Positions 10,736 to 20,437 of a stretch of DNA of 64,000 bases are shown piece after piece; the first letter of the stretch is position 1; each line of letters begins with the position of its first letter. Made by a program: the position numbers and the translations under genes. A model generated the notes under the pieces. The model ran no database searches. It saw only the letters and a list, made by a program, of their open reading frames with translations, and was not told the origin of the DNA. Where the stretch lies: the NCBI GenBank assembly GCA_001970955.1, contig MPUH01000030.1, positions 62,001 through 126,000 of the forward strand. The letters are read 5' to 3'. The stretch comes from Stentor coeruleus. Its lineage: Eukaryota; Ciliophora; Heterotrichea; Heterotrichida; Stentoridae.

Positions 10736-10986
10736 TATATAATATATTTAGTTATAAAATATGCTATTTAATGATTTTATTGTATGTGATTTTTAGAAAG
10801 CTATAGGAAAATTTAGTATTTTAGAAGTAAAAAAAAATAGTAATTCTGCTAGAGTTGGAATTGTAAATGTATTATATAAAATTATAGTAGAATATATACA
10901 AAAAGTTATATAAAATATGAACTATGAAGTATCTAGAAACTAAATAAATGGAAATCTCTTATAGAGAAAATTATTTATAATACTAA

Positions 10987-12030
10987 ATGAGTACTTCTAA
11001 ATTACTGTACTACGTACCTTTCAAGCCTCATTCAGCAACAAAAAGCGCATCCCCAATAAACAAAGACAAAAACTTCCTTTCTCTTCTTGAACCCACAACT
11101 TCTTCAAGTAGAAGTAACAGTTTTCGTGAGCCCCGAAAAAATATTCCCCGAACGACCAGGTCATATGATTTTTATGGGCCTTCATCTTCTAAAACCCCAA
11201 AATCTCAAGAAAAATCAGTCAGATTTTCGCCAGCAATAACTCGAGCTAAAGTTAATTTATCTAAAGACTTCGCGTTACGAGAAAAACTTACCAACAAAAC
11301 AATAGATCCTAAATTATTATATAAAAAGCATGCTGTACAGCTAACTAAAGAAAGTGTTATAAAGAAATACGCAAACAATACAACTGAAAATATTATAAAA
11401 GATATACAAGGACCTTTGGGTATTATAAAATCTGTATTAAATTGGATTATTGATCAAAATGATGATGTTACAGTGAGGATTATTAGAAATCATGTGGAAA
11501 ATGCTTTACAAAATGTGAAAATTGCATCAGTAGAAATTGAAGCTAGGATTGATGTTTTGACTAATGCATTTGAAGCGAAAATAAAAGCTCTTGAAGATCA
11601 AGCCCATGAAAATGCTTTGAAAATTGAATCTCAGCAAAAAGACCTTATTAAGTCATTAGTTGAGCAGAATATAAAAATTTCTAATGAGCTTTGTGGCTAT
11701 GAGAAAAAAATCTATGAACAAGAAATAATTGTTAATAAACTTAAAGAAGCTCAGAGTCAAGTGGTTATATTTTGTTGTGAAGAGACTGCTGAAAGTAAAG
11801 AAGTTTCGTCAAAAAATAGTAATGCTGATAAAGAAGAAGTTTTTAGCAATATTAAGAATATCGAAAATGAGTTTAATACTATGAGAAGTGTTATTGATAA
11901 TTTGGATGCTGAGAATAAAAACAAAGATGTTCAAATAGAAAAGTATTTGGCTCAGATTGAAAGCTTGAATAGAAAAGTTGTTGACTTTGGAAAATGCCGC
12001 CCTGTTAGGAAATTTGCACATAGAGGTTAG
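10987..12030 (+). CDS. coiled-coil protein
   Basis: 347 residues, ATG at 10987 to TAG. The 15 nt before this TAG do not begin with GT, so the stop is real. Residues 1-90 are Ser/Pro/Arg-rich and probably disordered. From about residue 100 the sequence is helical, and two coiled-coil stretches with Leu/Ile heptads span roughly 185-255 and 280-335. Two adjacent Cys occur at about residue 259. No catalytic motif. A cytoskeletal or basal-body component is possible, but that is inference from composition only. Confidence 0.78.
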   Translation: MSTSKLLYYVPFKPHSATKSASPINKDKNFLSLLEPTTSSSRSNSFREPRKNIPRTTRSYDFYGPSSSKTPKSQEKSVRFSPAITRAKVNLSKDFALREKLTNKTIDPKLLYKKHAVQLTKESVIKKYANNTTENIIKDIQGPLGIIKSVLNWIIDQNDDVTVRIIRNHVENALQNVKIASVEIEARIDVLTNAFEAKIKALEDQAHENALKIESQQKDLIKSLVEQNIKISNELCGYEKKIYEQEIIVNKLKEAQSQVVIFCCEETAESKEVSSKNSNADKEEVFSNIKNIENEFNTMRSVIDNLDAENKNKDVQIEKYLAQIESLNRKVVDFGKCRPVRKFAHRG

Positions 12031-12383
12031 ATATTAAATCAAACTAAGATAAGAGATGAAAGGCAAGTATTTATAATTTAATTAATAAGAAATTAAGTGT
12101 CAGAAAAGAAAACTATTAAAAATCTATAACAATAAACCACTCCTTCAATTTTACAATATAAAAGAAAAAATCATACATATTCCCTTATGCACCTAAATTT
12201 AAAAAAATCAAAACCAATCTTTTGCTATAAATGCACTTTAGAAGCTAAATTTTACTCCTAATTATTTCAAACTTTATCAACACATTTATCCTAGCCCATT
12301 TCTATTTAATATACTTAAAATCCTCAAATCCTGATAAAATATTATTACTTAAGATAATTAATCAAAACATAGTTAAAAGTTAA
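12031..12383. other. intergenic between convergent genes
   Basis: 353 bp of AT-rich sequence with no coding frame. Two 3' ends face each other here. Confidence 0.5.
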
Positions 12384-13469
12384 TTAAAGCAAAATGCACA
12401 TGCACATGCACTTATTCTTGAAATATATCTTTGAAAAATATTCAGTTATCCCAATAAGCCTTATCCGATGACCAAGTTTTTCAATACTCAGTTTTGATTT
12501 CAATAAATCATCAGTAAGTCCATTACCATTATTTGTATTCTTAAAAATCTTTTCGATATTTTCAAGCCCATTAGCCACAAAAGACTGATAATAGCACCCA
12601 AGATCAATTTCATCAAGAAACTCATCAAGTGTTACAAATTCATATCTAGGCGCCGCTTCAATTGATAATTTTTCAAGATTTACGATAATTCGACTTCTGT
12701 CACCATATGCATCAATTCCTATGGATTTTAAAATTTTATGGGTTATTGGGTTATGGGTTTTCATTTGAAATACTAAAGCTTGGAGGTTATCAAAGCCACC
12801 TGAAACCATTGCTTTATAGTGATTTTCTAAAGATAAGCTTTGAAGGAAAATATAAAGATCTTCTTTATATGAGTTTCTCTTTGTTTTTAACCGGTTATCG
12901 TTAGTTGAGGTTTTTAAAGCAGAAAGGTTTAAGGTGTTGATTGTTGTGTTGAGTTCATCTGTTGGAGATTGTTCGATTTTTATAGGTATCGGAGACCTTT
13001 TCGGGAACATTTCTGTCAGTTCTCCGGCAAGATCTATCGGAGTTAGACCATTAATATCTAATAAAGAAGGACTTGCTCCATGCAACAAAAGAGCTTTTAT
13101 AAGCTCAGGTTCTTTAAATTCTGCTGCATAATGAAGTGGAGATCTAAGGTCATCCGTAAGGATATTTGGGTTTGCTTTATGAGATAACAACAAATCTACT
13201 ATTCTCTTAGAACTTCTAAATACTGCTAAATGCAAAGCTGACTCGCCTGAATTGTTTTTTATATCTGGGTTTACTCCAAGAGTTAGTAAAAACTCTGTGA
13301 TTTCGAATTGATTGTTATCTGCTGCAATGTGAAGTAAAGTTTCACCAAAGTCTTTTTCGTTAGTCAAAATAGGATTCTGAGAGACTATATATTGAAATTG
13401 ATAATAATCACCTATTATTATGCTAGCAGACGCACAACGGAAATCGAAGGCTTCGTTTTGGGTGCTCAT
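12384..13469 (-). CDS. ankyrin-repeat protein with two SAM-like domains
   Basis: 361 residues. Residues 40-150 hold three to four ankyrin repeats (FGETLLHIAADNNQFEITEF, SGESALHLAVFRSSKRIVDL, RSPLHYAAEFKEPELIKALL, NGLTPIDLAGE). After a Ser/Thr linker come two sterile-alpha-motif-like helices bundles: residues about 204-270 (LYIFLQSLSLENHYKAM ... ITHKILKSIGI) and about 280-350 (LDEFLDEIDLGCYYQSF ... LGHRIRLIGI). Ankyrin and SAM domains are both protein-binding modules, so a scaffold role is likely. The last residues (Cys-Met-Cys-Met-Cys) are encoded by a short TGCACA microsatellite. Confidence 0.85.
   Translation of the reverse strand: MSTQNEAFDFRCASASIIIGDYYQFQYIVSQNPILTNEKDFGETLLHIAADNNQFEITEFLLTLGVNPDIKNNSGESALHLAVFRSSKRIVDLLLSHKANPNILTDDLRSPLHYAAEFKEPELIKALLLHGASPSLLDINGLTPIDLAGELTEMFPKRSPIPIKIEQSPTDELNTTINTLNLSALKTSTNDNRLKTKRNSYKEDLYIFLQSLSLENHYKAMVSGGFDNLQALVFQMKTHNPITHKILKSIGIDAYGDRSRIIVNLEKLSIEAAPRYEFVTLDEFLDEIDLGCYYQSFVANGLENIEKIFKNTNNGNGLTDDLLKSKLSIEKLGHRIRLIGITEYFSKIYFKNKCMCMCILL
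12395..12411. repeat. TGCACA microsatellite at the 3' end of a CDS
   Basis: Almost three copies of a 6-nt unit form TGCACATGCACATGCAC, encoding alternating Met and Cys in the last codons of the ankyrin-SAM gene. Length variation would add or remove Met-Cys pairs without changing frame. Confidence 0.7.
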
Positions 13470-14195
13470 TTGTATTAAATTAGAATAGAATATTTTTCCT
13501 TATTAAGTATTGATGATAGAGGTATAAGGTTTTATGATAAAAAAAGCTTGAATTTGAATTAGGATTGTTTTTTATTTTTTGTTTTGCATATAGTAAATTT
13601 ATAAAATTATTGGAATTTGAGGACTAAGGCGCTAGATAATTAAATAGTAAATAATAATTATAGCTAATACAATTGTAATATAGGATGCTAACTAATTAAA
13701 TACTAATAGTAAGGCTAGCTAGGCTTATTTAAGAGATTATGATTGGTAAATAATATACTTGTAAAATTCTAAAATACACATCGTCAAAAAATTATTATAT
13801 CCAGATTTAAAAACCTACAACCCACGATTTTTCACATCTCATAAAATATAAAATCGCACTCATCAAAGCAACTCAGTTTATTCAATTTTTCTCATAACCA
13901 TCCTTTCAATCCAAAACTCAACAATCTCTATCTTCACCTAAATTTCCCTAAAAAACCATCATTTCAAATCTTATATCCAGTATCATAATTAAAAAAAAAA
14001 CCTAATCAATCCTCAAAAGCCCATCTTCAAAAAATCTTAAAACGGCTAAACATTATTCTAATTTTCAACATCCAACATTCCAATCATAATTCAAATTTGC
14101 CCAAAAAAATGCACAAAACCCAAAGAATAATTTTCCTAATCTTCAACTTCATCATCCATTAAAAAAAAAAAAAAAATTGCATCCACCTCATATAA
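13470..14195. other. intergenic, divergent 5' flanks, strongly G-poor half
   Basis: This lies between two genes pointing away from each other. Roughly 13780-14190 is very poor in G on the plus strand, the 5' flank of CFAP96, with C-containing AT sequence throughout. A 16-base A run (14161-14176) ends 19 bp before the next ATG. Confidence 0.7.
14161..14176 (+). repeat. A16 homopolymer upstream of CFAP96
   Basis: Sixteen consecutive A residues end 19 bp before the ATG at 14196. It could be a nucleosome-excluding promoter tract, which is inference. The start itself sits in the context TATAAATG. Confidence 0.6.
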
Positions 14196-15161
14196 ATGTC
14201 AACTCAGCCTTTACTAGACGAAGCCAAACTTAGCGAAGAAAGGAAAAAAGCTTTTATGGAGTCTAAGTTCGAGCCTAAAAACCAAAAATATGGACTATTC
14301 TCCTATACAGGTACATTAGCCATATCAGACCGTCCATACTATACTAAACATGAAAGCCATAGAGATAAAGATGGGATAGTTAAAACAGGACCAAGGAACT
14401 TCTACACAAGTCCAGGTAAACATGGAAATACAAACGACGTTTATTTCCTAAAGTCTCAATATTACTCAGACAAATACACGGAGCCAGCGAAGTTTTACTT
14501 AAAAGATAAGGAACGGGCTGAAAAAATGAAGAAAAATCACGACATAAATTGGAAGCCAGGGGGAAATAAACCAGAACCCTACTCTCTTTTTGAAAGCATG
14601 CCTACAGAAAAACCTAAGAAAATTAATAGAAAAGGCCCTGATGGAAAAGTTATTATCGGACCTAGAAACTTTATGACTTCACCACCAAAACAAGGTGCAC
14701 CAACAACAACACCTGGGGTACTTCTTGGCCCAGATTTCAAATATATTCCTGATTCTTATGATAGGGCTAAACAATTAGCTCATGAAGAGAGGATAAAACA
14801 TCATTCAAAAATGCAAAGCTCATCTTTTAAGAGCATGGATGCTGGGGGAAGATTGTTTTATGATTTTAAACAAACTTTTAATACTGAAGGGATTGTGCCG
14901 AGTAAGTCATCAAGGCAGACTAGTGAACCAAAGATTGTTAAACATAATCAACCTTTTTATCCTATGAGCTCAGGGCATTATGATTGCTTTGAAAAGTACC
15001 CGGAACATGTTCCGGATGTTAGAGTACCTTATCCTAAAAGCCCATTAGGTGATAAACCTTCATGGAAAAGTACGACTAATCTTAGGACTATACCTTCACC
15101 TTCAATTGTCACATCCTCACGTAATTTGAGAACTGAATTCCCGATATTGAGGCGTAATTAA
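14196..15161 (+). CDS. CFAP96: CFAP96 (C4orf47-family) ciliary protein
   Basis: 321 residues, ATG to TAA. Near the N-terminus is KYGLFSYTGTLAISDRPY. Two GPRNF(Y/M)TSP boxes follow (residues about 66-73 and 156-163), separated by repeated short Gly/Pro/Tyr segments, then KYIPDSYDRAKQLAHEE and SSSFKSMDAGGRLFYDF. This order of a GLF motif, TSPGK/TNPGK-like boxes and the YD-AK helix matches the conserved CFAP96/C4orf47 family of cilium and centrosome microtubule proteins as I remember it. It probably binds axonemal or basal-body microtubules. The assignment rests on motif memory, not on an alignment. Confidence 0.72.
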   Translation: MSTQPLLDEAKLSEERKKAFMESKFEPKNQKYGLFSYTGTLAISDRPYYTKHESHRDKDGIVKTGPRNFYTSPGKHGNTNDVYFLKSQYYSDKYTEPAKFYLKDKERAEKMKKNHDINWKPGGNKPEPYSLFESMPTEKPKKINRKGPDGKVIIGPRNFMTSPPKQGAPTTTPGVLLGPDFKYIPDSYDRAKQLAHEERIKHHSKMQSSSFKSMDAGGRLFYDFKQTFNTEGIVPSKSSRQTSEPKIVKHNQPFYPMSSGHYDCFEKYPEHVPDVRVPYPKSPLGDKPSWKSTTNLRTIPSPSIVTSSRNLRTEFPILRRN

Positions 15162-15303
15162 ATAATAGTAGGATTTTTAGGGAGATTTTGATGACTTGAA
15201 TAAATAAATAGGTTTTTTGTAGTAAAAACTCCTACATCTTTTTAGAATCAATTAAGATTAGATCAGAGTAAATATGTTTTCCAATTAGAACATATAATAT
15301 TAA

Positions 15304-15588
15304 CTAAAGTTTATAATTTTTATTTAAGATACTTTGGATCGAGTATGCTATTGAAACATGGGTAGCAGACTTACAGAGAACAGGCTCTGATTCTCTTATT
15401 AGTGTTGCAAACCCTAAAACGCTATCCATTTGACTTATACTTACAGCTCTCTTTGCTTTACGTTTTTTCTGATTAAGCCTTTTGATATGTTTTTTCAAAC
15501 TCCTAGGCCCACATAAATCTTTTAAGTCCTTCATTATTTCAGGGTCATATTCTTTTTTTCTATCTGACTTTCTAACTGATGCTTTCAT
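15304..15588 (-). CDS. small basic protein
   Basis: 94 residues, ATG at 15588-15586, stop TAG. It begins MKASVRKSDRKKEY and is rich in Lys and Arg over the first 50 residues (HIKRLNQKKRKAKRA). This is followed by a Ser/Ile/Leu-rich half. No known motif, signal peptide or membrane helix. It could be a small nuclear or ribosome-associated protein, but that is a guess. Confidence 0.6.
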   Translation of the reverse strand: MKASVRKSDRKKEYDPEIMKDLKDLCGPRSLKKHIKRLNQKKRKAKRAVSISQMDSVLGFATLIRESEPVLCKSATHVSIAYSIQSILNKNYKL

Positions 15589-16139
15589 AATTATAATCTA
15601 TTAATCTTCACATCCATATCATTTCATTTATAACTCATTTATATTAATCACCACTAAAGCACAAAAAATCAACTTTTTCAAAATCCTTTTTTCCTATAAA
15701 CCCCAAAAAAAATCTTGCATGAAAATCTTAAATAATATCTTAGCTATAAACTGATTCTACACATCTATATTGGTAAATATATTATATACATTTATATAAA
15801 TTAAAAGACTCATATAAGTGAAATTAGTAACTAAGTTTTTTTTGATATTGGGAGACTTTTTACAGAAGATTTGTTAATCAGCAGAAAATGGGATTTTTTA
15901 TTTCAACCTTTGAAAATTTAAAGTTTAAGAAAAAGTGTGAAGTTTAAAAAACTTACAAAAAGAAGGTAAATTTTCCTGTCTTTAACTAATACAAAATTGG
16001 TAAGAGGATGATAAAAGAAGAGGGTGTAAAACTTTTGTTAAGGATACTAAAGATATATATAAATAACTACCATTAATAAAGTGTATTTCGCAATAGTAAA
16101 TGATATACATCTTAGAATACTATTCTAAATATCTTAATC
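15589..16139. other. intergenic, nothing recognised
   Basis: AT-rich spacer between two minus-strand genes. No coding frame or repeat was seen. Confidence 0.5.
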
Positions 16140-16736
16140 CTAAGCTAATGGCTTAACAAATAAATTCAGAGTCAAGGTCATAAAAATAGCAATGGCGCTT
16201 GTTGAAAAAAGTGATCCTCTCTGTTTTTTATCAAAGTCACTCTCATAAGATTCTTGACTTTTCTGCTTAGCTGGGTCTTTATATTTCATATTAAACTTAT
16301 CCCTTTTGAATTTGCTATAAGTATACCTCTCAGTTTCTTTTAAATAAGGGTCATAATACACATACCCATGTGCTTTAAGGTTTTCATGTCGAGATGCATA
16401 TGAAAAATTCTTAGCATTAACCCAATCTTCATAAGCTTTTTCAAAATTTTCGTGGTCAGAACTATGAAAATTTTCCTTAAATTCATTAGAAGAACCTTGA
16501 TCTTTACTTGGTTTAACTGTATGAGCAAGACTAGGATCACTTAAGACTTCATACGCTTCAGCAATCAACTTGAATTTTTCTGTATTTCCAGTCGGCGCAT
16601 CAGGATGGTATTTCTTGGCTAATGATAAGTAAGCAGCTCGGACTTCTTTTTTATCAGCACCAAATTTAACACCCAAAACTTTGTGGTAGTTATGAGGAAT
16701 GAAGTTGGATGAAAATTTTCGGATTGTGGCTTTCAT
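16140..16736 (-). CDS. DnaJ (Hsp40) protein, probably mitochondrial, with C-terminal membrane helix
   Basis: 198 residues. The ATG at 16736-16734 is the first in the frame; a longer frame upstream begins only with GTG. The N-terminus MKATIRKFSSNFIPHNYH is basic and Ser-containing, like a mitochondrial presequence. It is followed at once by a J domain (residues about 17-75) with the intact HPD tripeptide in AKKYHPDAPTG and the AYEVLSDP end of helix IV. There is no Gly/Phe or zinc-finger region. A hydrophobic segment near the C-terminus (STSAIAIFMTLTLNLFV) could anchor it. It would stimulate a mitochondrial Hsp70. Confidence 0.87.
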   Translation of the reverse strand: MKATIRKFSSNFIPHNYHKVLGVKFGADKKEVRAAYLSLAKKYHPDAPTGNTEKFKLIAEAYEVLSDPSLAHTVKPSKDQGSSNEFKENFHSSDHENFEKAYEDWVNAKNFSYASRHENLKAHGYVYYDPYLKETERYTYSKFKRDKFNMKYKDPAKQKSQESYESDFDKKQRGSLFSTSAIAIFMTLTLNLFVKPLA

Positions 16737-17127
16737 AGGATAATAATATATGCTCTCCTGTATATGCCATTTAATTGAGTGATTATGCACCTTTTTAACA
16801 AAAGTTTGATTGTGTTGGTAGTGAGAATATATTGAAGAAAATGGGTTTGCTAAAGATTTTATAGAGACTAGGCAATGTTTTTTTTTGAAAAATTTGATAT
16901 TATATAAGTATTGTAGAATGAAATTAAGATTTATAGGGGAAATTGAAAAAGGGCACTAAGGGACTTTGAAAAGATTATAGTAATTACGACAATATTAGAT
17001 ATATGATAATTAAAGACTATGCTAAATGTTATGGAATTTTTATTTGTATGATTCAGATGCTTATATATCTTGAATATTACAAAAATCAGTTTAGTTAAAA
17101 TATAATTTTTGCTTTTATAATTATCGT
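16737..17127. other. intergenic between divergent genes
   Basis: 391 bp AT-rich spacer. A minus-strand open frame of 97 codons covers part of it but has no coding character. Confidence 0.5.
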
Positions 17128-17931
17128 ATGATACAACTTTTTTATCGATCTTTAAGCGATATCCAAAGCAAAAAAAAAATACTTTCAGTCCTTCAATGGA
17201 ATACTCTTTCTGATAAACTTTCAAACAGGTTCCCAGCAGTAAATCCTGATTTGCTAAAATGGGAGCATCGAAGACAAAAAATCATCCAAAAATTAAAAAA
17301 CTTTTCTTCTGATATCCTATGCCTTCAAGAAATAGACCATTATCACGATTTTTTCAAACTGGAATTAGAAAATCTAGGCTTCTATGGTATTTACCAACAA
17401 AGAGGTAAAATGTATCATGATGGATGCTGCATATTTTATAAAAACAACATAAAAAACCTTGAAAGGTATAAAATAAACTTCCCAGAGCATCAAAATGCAA
17501 TCGGTGTTTTGCTAGACTTCAACAACATTCTTTTTTACGTTTTCTCAATCCACCTTAATCCAAATATAAACAATGACCATATACGAAAACATCAAATCGA
17601 AACCCTTATCAACTACATCTCAATCCTAAAACCATACCCTGTTCTTATCTGCGGAGATTTCAATAATGATCCTAGCTCTATAGCTTACAAAACTATATAC
17701 AATAACTCAATAGGCCTTAAAAGTATTTTCTTAAACAATGAGCCTGAGTTCACTACAATAAAATTCAATAAAACTTTACATAAAAAAACCGTTGATTACA
17801 TATGGATAAGAGATTTTAAGGTCATATCATCAGAGCTTTTTCCTAATAAAAATACCATAAGCGAAACTGGTTTACCAAATGAAGACTTCCCAAGTGACCA
17901 CCTTGCTCTTTATGCTATGATTTCAATATAA
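17128..17931 (+). CDS. endonuclease/exonuclease/phosphatase (EEP) family protein, CCR4/nocturnin-like
   Basis: 267 residues, ATG at 17128 to TAA. All EEP signature motifs are present in order: LQWNTLSD (metal-binding Asn), LCLQEID (catalytic Glu), SIHLNP (His), ICGDFNNDPSS (GDFN with Asp and Asn), VDYIWIR, and the terminal SDHLALYA (Asp-His pair). The length is that of the bare catalytic domain, without the Leu-rich repeats of CCR4. Known members are mRNA deadenylases, 2'-phosphodiesterases or nocturnin-like phosphatases. The substrate cannot be told from sequence. No targeting signal is obvious. Confidence 0.88.
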   Translation: MIQLFYRSLSDIQSKKKILSVLQWNTLSDKLSNRFPAVNPDLLKWEHRRQKIIQKLKNFSSDILCLQEIDHYHDFFKLELENLGFYGIYQQRGKMYHDGCCIFYKNNIKNLERYKINFPEHQNAIGVLLDFNNILFYVFSIHLNPNINNDHIRKHQIETLINYISILKPYPVLICGDFNNDPSSIAYKTIYNNSIGLKSIFLNNEPEFTTIKFNKTLHKKTVDYIWIRDFKVISSELFPNKNTISETGLPNEDFPSDHLALYAMISI

Positions 17932-18103
17932 ATCATAAAAAAATATGAAATATAACTTTTATAGTAAAAAGGAAACTCTCTTAATCAAATGTATATTAAA
18001 AAGATATGAGGATTTGGATTAAGATAAGAAATATTAACTGATTTATAAAACACATATATAAAATAATAAATATATAAAGTTTATATCAATGGCAAAATTA
18101 TAA

Positions 18104-19123
18104 ATGGGTTGTGGGACAAGCACAAATCAGCTTAAAACAGTGACTAGTCCTTCTTCTAAAAGTTCAGGACCATCAAAAGTAACAACTTCAGACCCAGCGG
18201 GAAAAGCAGCATCTATAGACCCACCATCAATTCATTACAAAGTTGGGAACCTTATAGGTGAAGGGGCTTATGGTAAAGTTTTTGAATGTCTGAATATTGA
18301 AAGTGGAGAGATTTTAGCTGTAAAACATGTGGATTTGTCAGGAGATAAAAATACTGTTATACGGGAAATTACAAGTTTGAAACAAGAAATTTCGCTTTTA
18401 CGTGGACTCAAACATAAAAATATAGTAAAATATATCACAACTCAAGTTGCCGATGATATGAAGTCTGTAGATATAATTATGGAATACGTTCCAGGTGGTT
18501 CTGTTAGGCAGTTATTGAACAGGTTTCACAAACTTCATGAAAAAACAGTACAAAAATACACTTTACAAATCCTCCAAGGACTAGAATATCTCCATTTTAA
18601 AGGCATAATTCATCGAGATATAAAATGTGCTAACCTTCTTGTTGATAATGAAGGTATAGTAAAACTTTCAGACTTCGGAGCATCAAAATATATAGAAGAT
18701 AGTATAGAAATGAACAAATCTTTAAAAGGATCACCATATTGGATTGCCCCTGAGGTAGCTTTAAGAAGTGGCCATTCTTGTGCAGCAGATATATGGTCAG
18801 TTGGATGTGTACTAATAGAAATGCTCACAGGAAATCCTCCTTGGTCTGATATATCAAAAAATGCTAAAGAGGTATTAAAAATTGTGGCTAATACAAAATA
18901 TCCGCCAAAGTTACCTTCTGGGGTGTCTCCAGCATGTATAGAGTTTATGGATATGTGTCTTAAAGTTGACTATCGACAAAGACCTACGATTATTCAGCTT
19001 TTAACAACAAAGTTTATAACTGATGAAATTGTTTATGTGCCTGAGAATGAAATACAAGCAATAGACCCTTATGATGAAGTGTATAATATAGAAGATATCC
19101 CAATGACTGTTTATAAGGATTAG
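18104..19123 (+). CDS. STE11/MAP3K-like protein kinase with N-myristoylation signal
   Basis: 339 residues. The N-terminus MGCGTSTNQ has Gly2, Cys3 and Ser6, a typical dual myristoylation/palmitoylation signal, so it is probably membrane-attached. The kinase domain has GEGAYGKVFE (52-61), VAIK-type Lys in LAVKHV, HRDIKCANLLV, SDFGASKY, GSPYWIAPE and DIWSVGCVLIEM. The DIKCANLLV and GSPYWIAPEV forms are those of MAP3K/NPK1-type kinases. It ends with TAG. The final 15 nt look like GT...AG but lack A at position 10, so I keep this stop. The start context is TATAAATG. Confidence 0.9.
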   Translation: MGCGTSTNQLKTVTSPSSKSSGPSKVTTSDPAGKAASIDPPSIHYKVGNLIGEGAYGKVFECLNIESGEILAVKHVDLSGDKNTVIREITSLKQEISLLRGLKHKNIVKYITTQVADDMKSVDIIMEYVPGGSVRQLLNRFHKLHEKTVQKYTLQILQGLEYLHFKGIIHRDIKCANLLVDNEGIVKLSDFGASKYIEDSIEMNKSLKGSPYWIAPEVALRSGHSCAADIWSVGCVLIEMLTGNPPWSDISKNAKEVLKIVANTKYPPKLPSGVSPACIEFMDMCLKVDYRQRPTIIQLLTTKFITDEIVYVPENEIQAIDPYDEVYNIEDIPMTVYKD

Positions 19124-19516
19124 GTAAGGTTTATTGCTGACTAAGTTTCTATAATATTTTTATGAGTAAGCTTTGATATTGATTGAAGATTAGTAGGTGA
19201 AGTTGTAAGCCTCATTATCTTAATTGATTGTATTATTTTTTAAATTATTCATTCATTGTTTATAAGTAATTGACTTAATGTATGAATGAATTGAGAGGAT
19301 TTAAACTTAAATAGAAGTTTTTATGATTAAGTTAGGAATAATTTTTGCTTATGTTTTAAGCCTGGTAAAATTGCTCAATAATATATACGATTATAATATG
19401 CTTTTTTTATAAACTTATCCTTTATATAATAAAATCCTACAATAAAATCTCATATAAAATATTCTGAATCATGATCCTAGCTTATACTCTTTCTAAAATT
19501 ATCTTTAAAATAAAAA
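19124..19516. other. intergenic, nothing recognised
   Basis: 393 bp AT-rich spacer. A 61-codon ATG frame at 19471-19656 overlaps the next gene in another frame and is judged a shadow. Confidence 0.5.
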
Positions 19517-20425
19517 ATGTATTCAAACCTATCTTTACAAAAAGACTGTCAGAGTCTTTTAATGAAAACAAACGAGCTGGCTCTTCAAAGTATTTTCGAT
19601 CAATTAAAACCTATAAACAACAGAATTTCCTTTACAGACTTAACTTTATTCTATGAGTCTTTAAACATCATACCTGTATTCTTTATCTAGGGGCAATTAT
19701 CATATTCGAAACTAGCGAAATATGTTGATAGTTTTTCACTACCGAAATCCTCAGAGTCCAATATAATAACATTTTCGCAATTCAAACAAATCCTAAGCAT
19801 TGTTGCCAAAAATCTCTTTAGTTTTTCTTCAAATCATGTAAGTTCACTTGAAATACTATTTAAGCATATCAAAAACTTGTGTAAAGCTAAGTATAATATC
19901 GACCTTATCGAAGATCTTGGGCAAAATACTGAGCGCCAAGGTTCAATACCAAAAAAAAAGTCCAGGTTTCTTAGCAATTCTATATCAAAGTACAATCTTA
20001 GGCCACAAATAGATGAAATTACACAGGAAGTCAGCGAGAAAAGGAATAAAAAAACTGCATCTGTTGTAAACTTAAAAAAAATCCACACGAAAATTCGTCC
20101 CAAAATTTTAACTTCTACGGAAAAAGATTTACAAAGCTCATTAGTAGTTGGCCAAAAAAAATTCCCTAAAGACTCAGACTTGCATATAGTCCCTTTAAAT
20201 TTCCCAAAAACATCAGCAATAGCATCGGTTAAAACAACCATCCAAGAAAAGTTTTGGGATTTTAAACATTCAGTCGAAAAAATTATTAAAAGCAACAAAA
20301 AATACTATAAAAAAAAGAAAAAGCATCTAAAATTTGTTGTGAAAAATAGGAAAAAACTGGCTTCACAAGATTTGGTTGCTAGGATCATATTTTTGGCATG
20401 GAAAAACTATGTTTTTATTAGATAA
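19517..20425 (+). CDS. two-exon basic protein, helical N-terminus
   Basis: Exons 19517-19675 and 19691-20425 give 297 residues and end in TAA. The coding frame begins with ATG at 19517 (a second ATG at 19562 is possible). Removing the intron joins the N-terminal helices (ALQSIFDQLKP..., FTDLTLFYESLNIIP) to GQLSYSKLAKYVDSF and ITFSQFKQILSIVAKNL, which resemble degenerate EF-hand helix pairs without ligands. The middle and C-terminus are Lys-rich, including NKKYYKKKKKHLKF. Function unknown. The next gene starts only 12 bp after the stop. Confidence 0.75.
19676..19690 (+). other. 15-nt spliceosomal intron
   Basis: GTATTCTTTATCTAG. Its TAG is the only stop in this frame between 19517 and 20425. 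A is at position 10. Confidence 0.87.
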
Positions 20426-20437
20426 TAAGATATAAAT

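Noticed and set aside
19109-19123. 15-nt GT...AG block at the end of the MAP3K-like gene, which would move its stop
   Set aside because: GTTTATAAGGATTAG has no A at position 10 and no GTA; the extension would add only seven codons. The TAG is kept as the stop.
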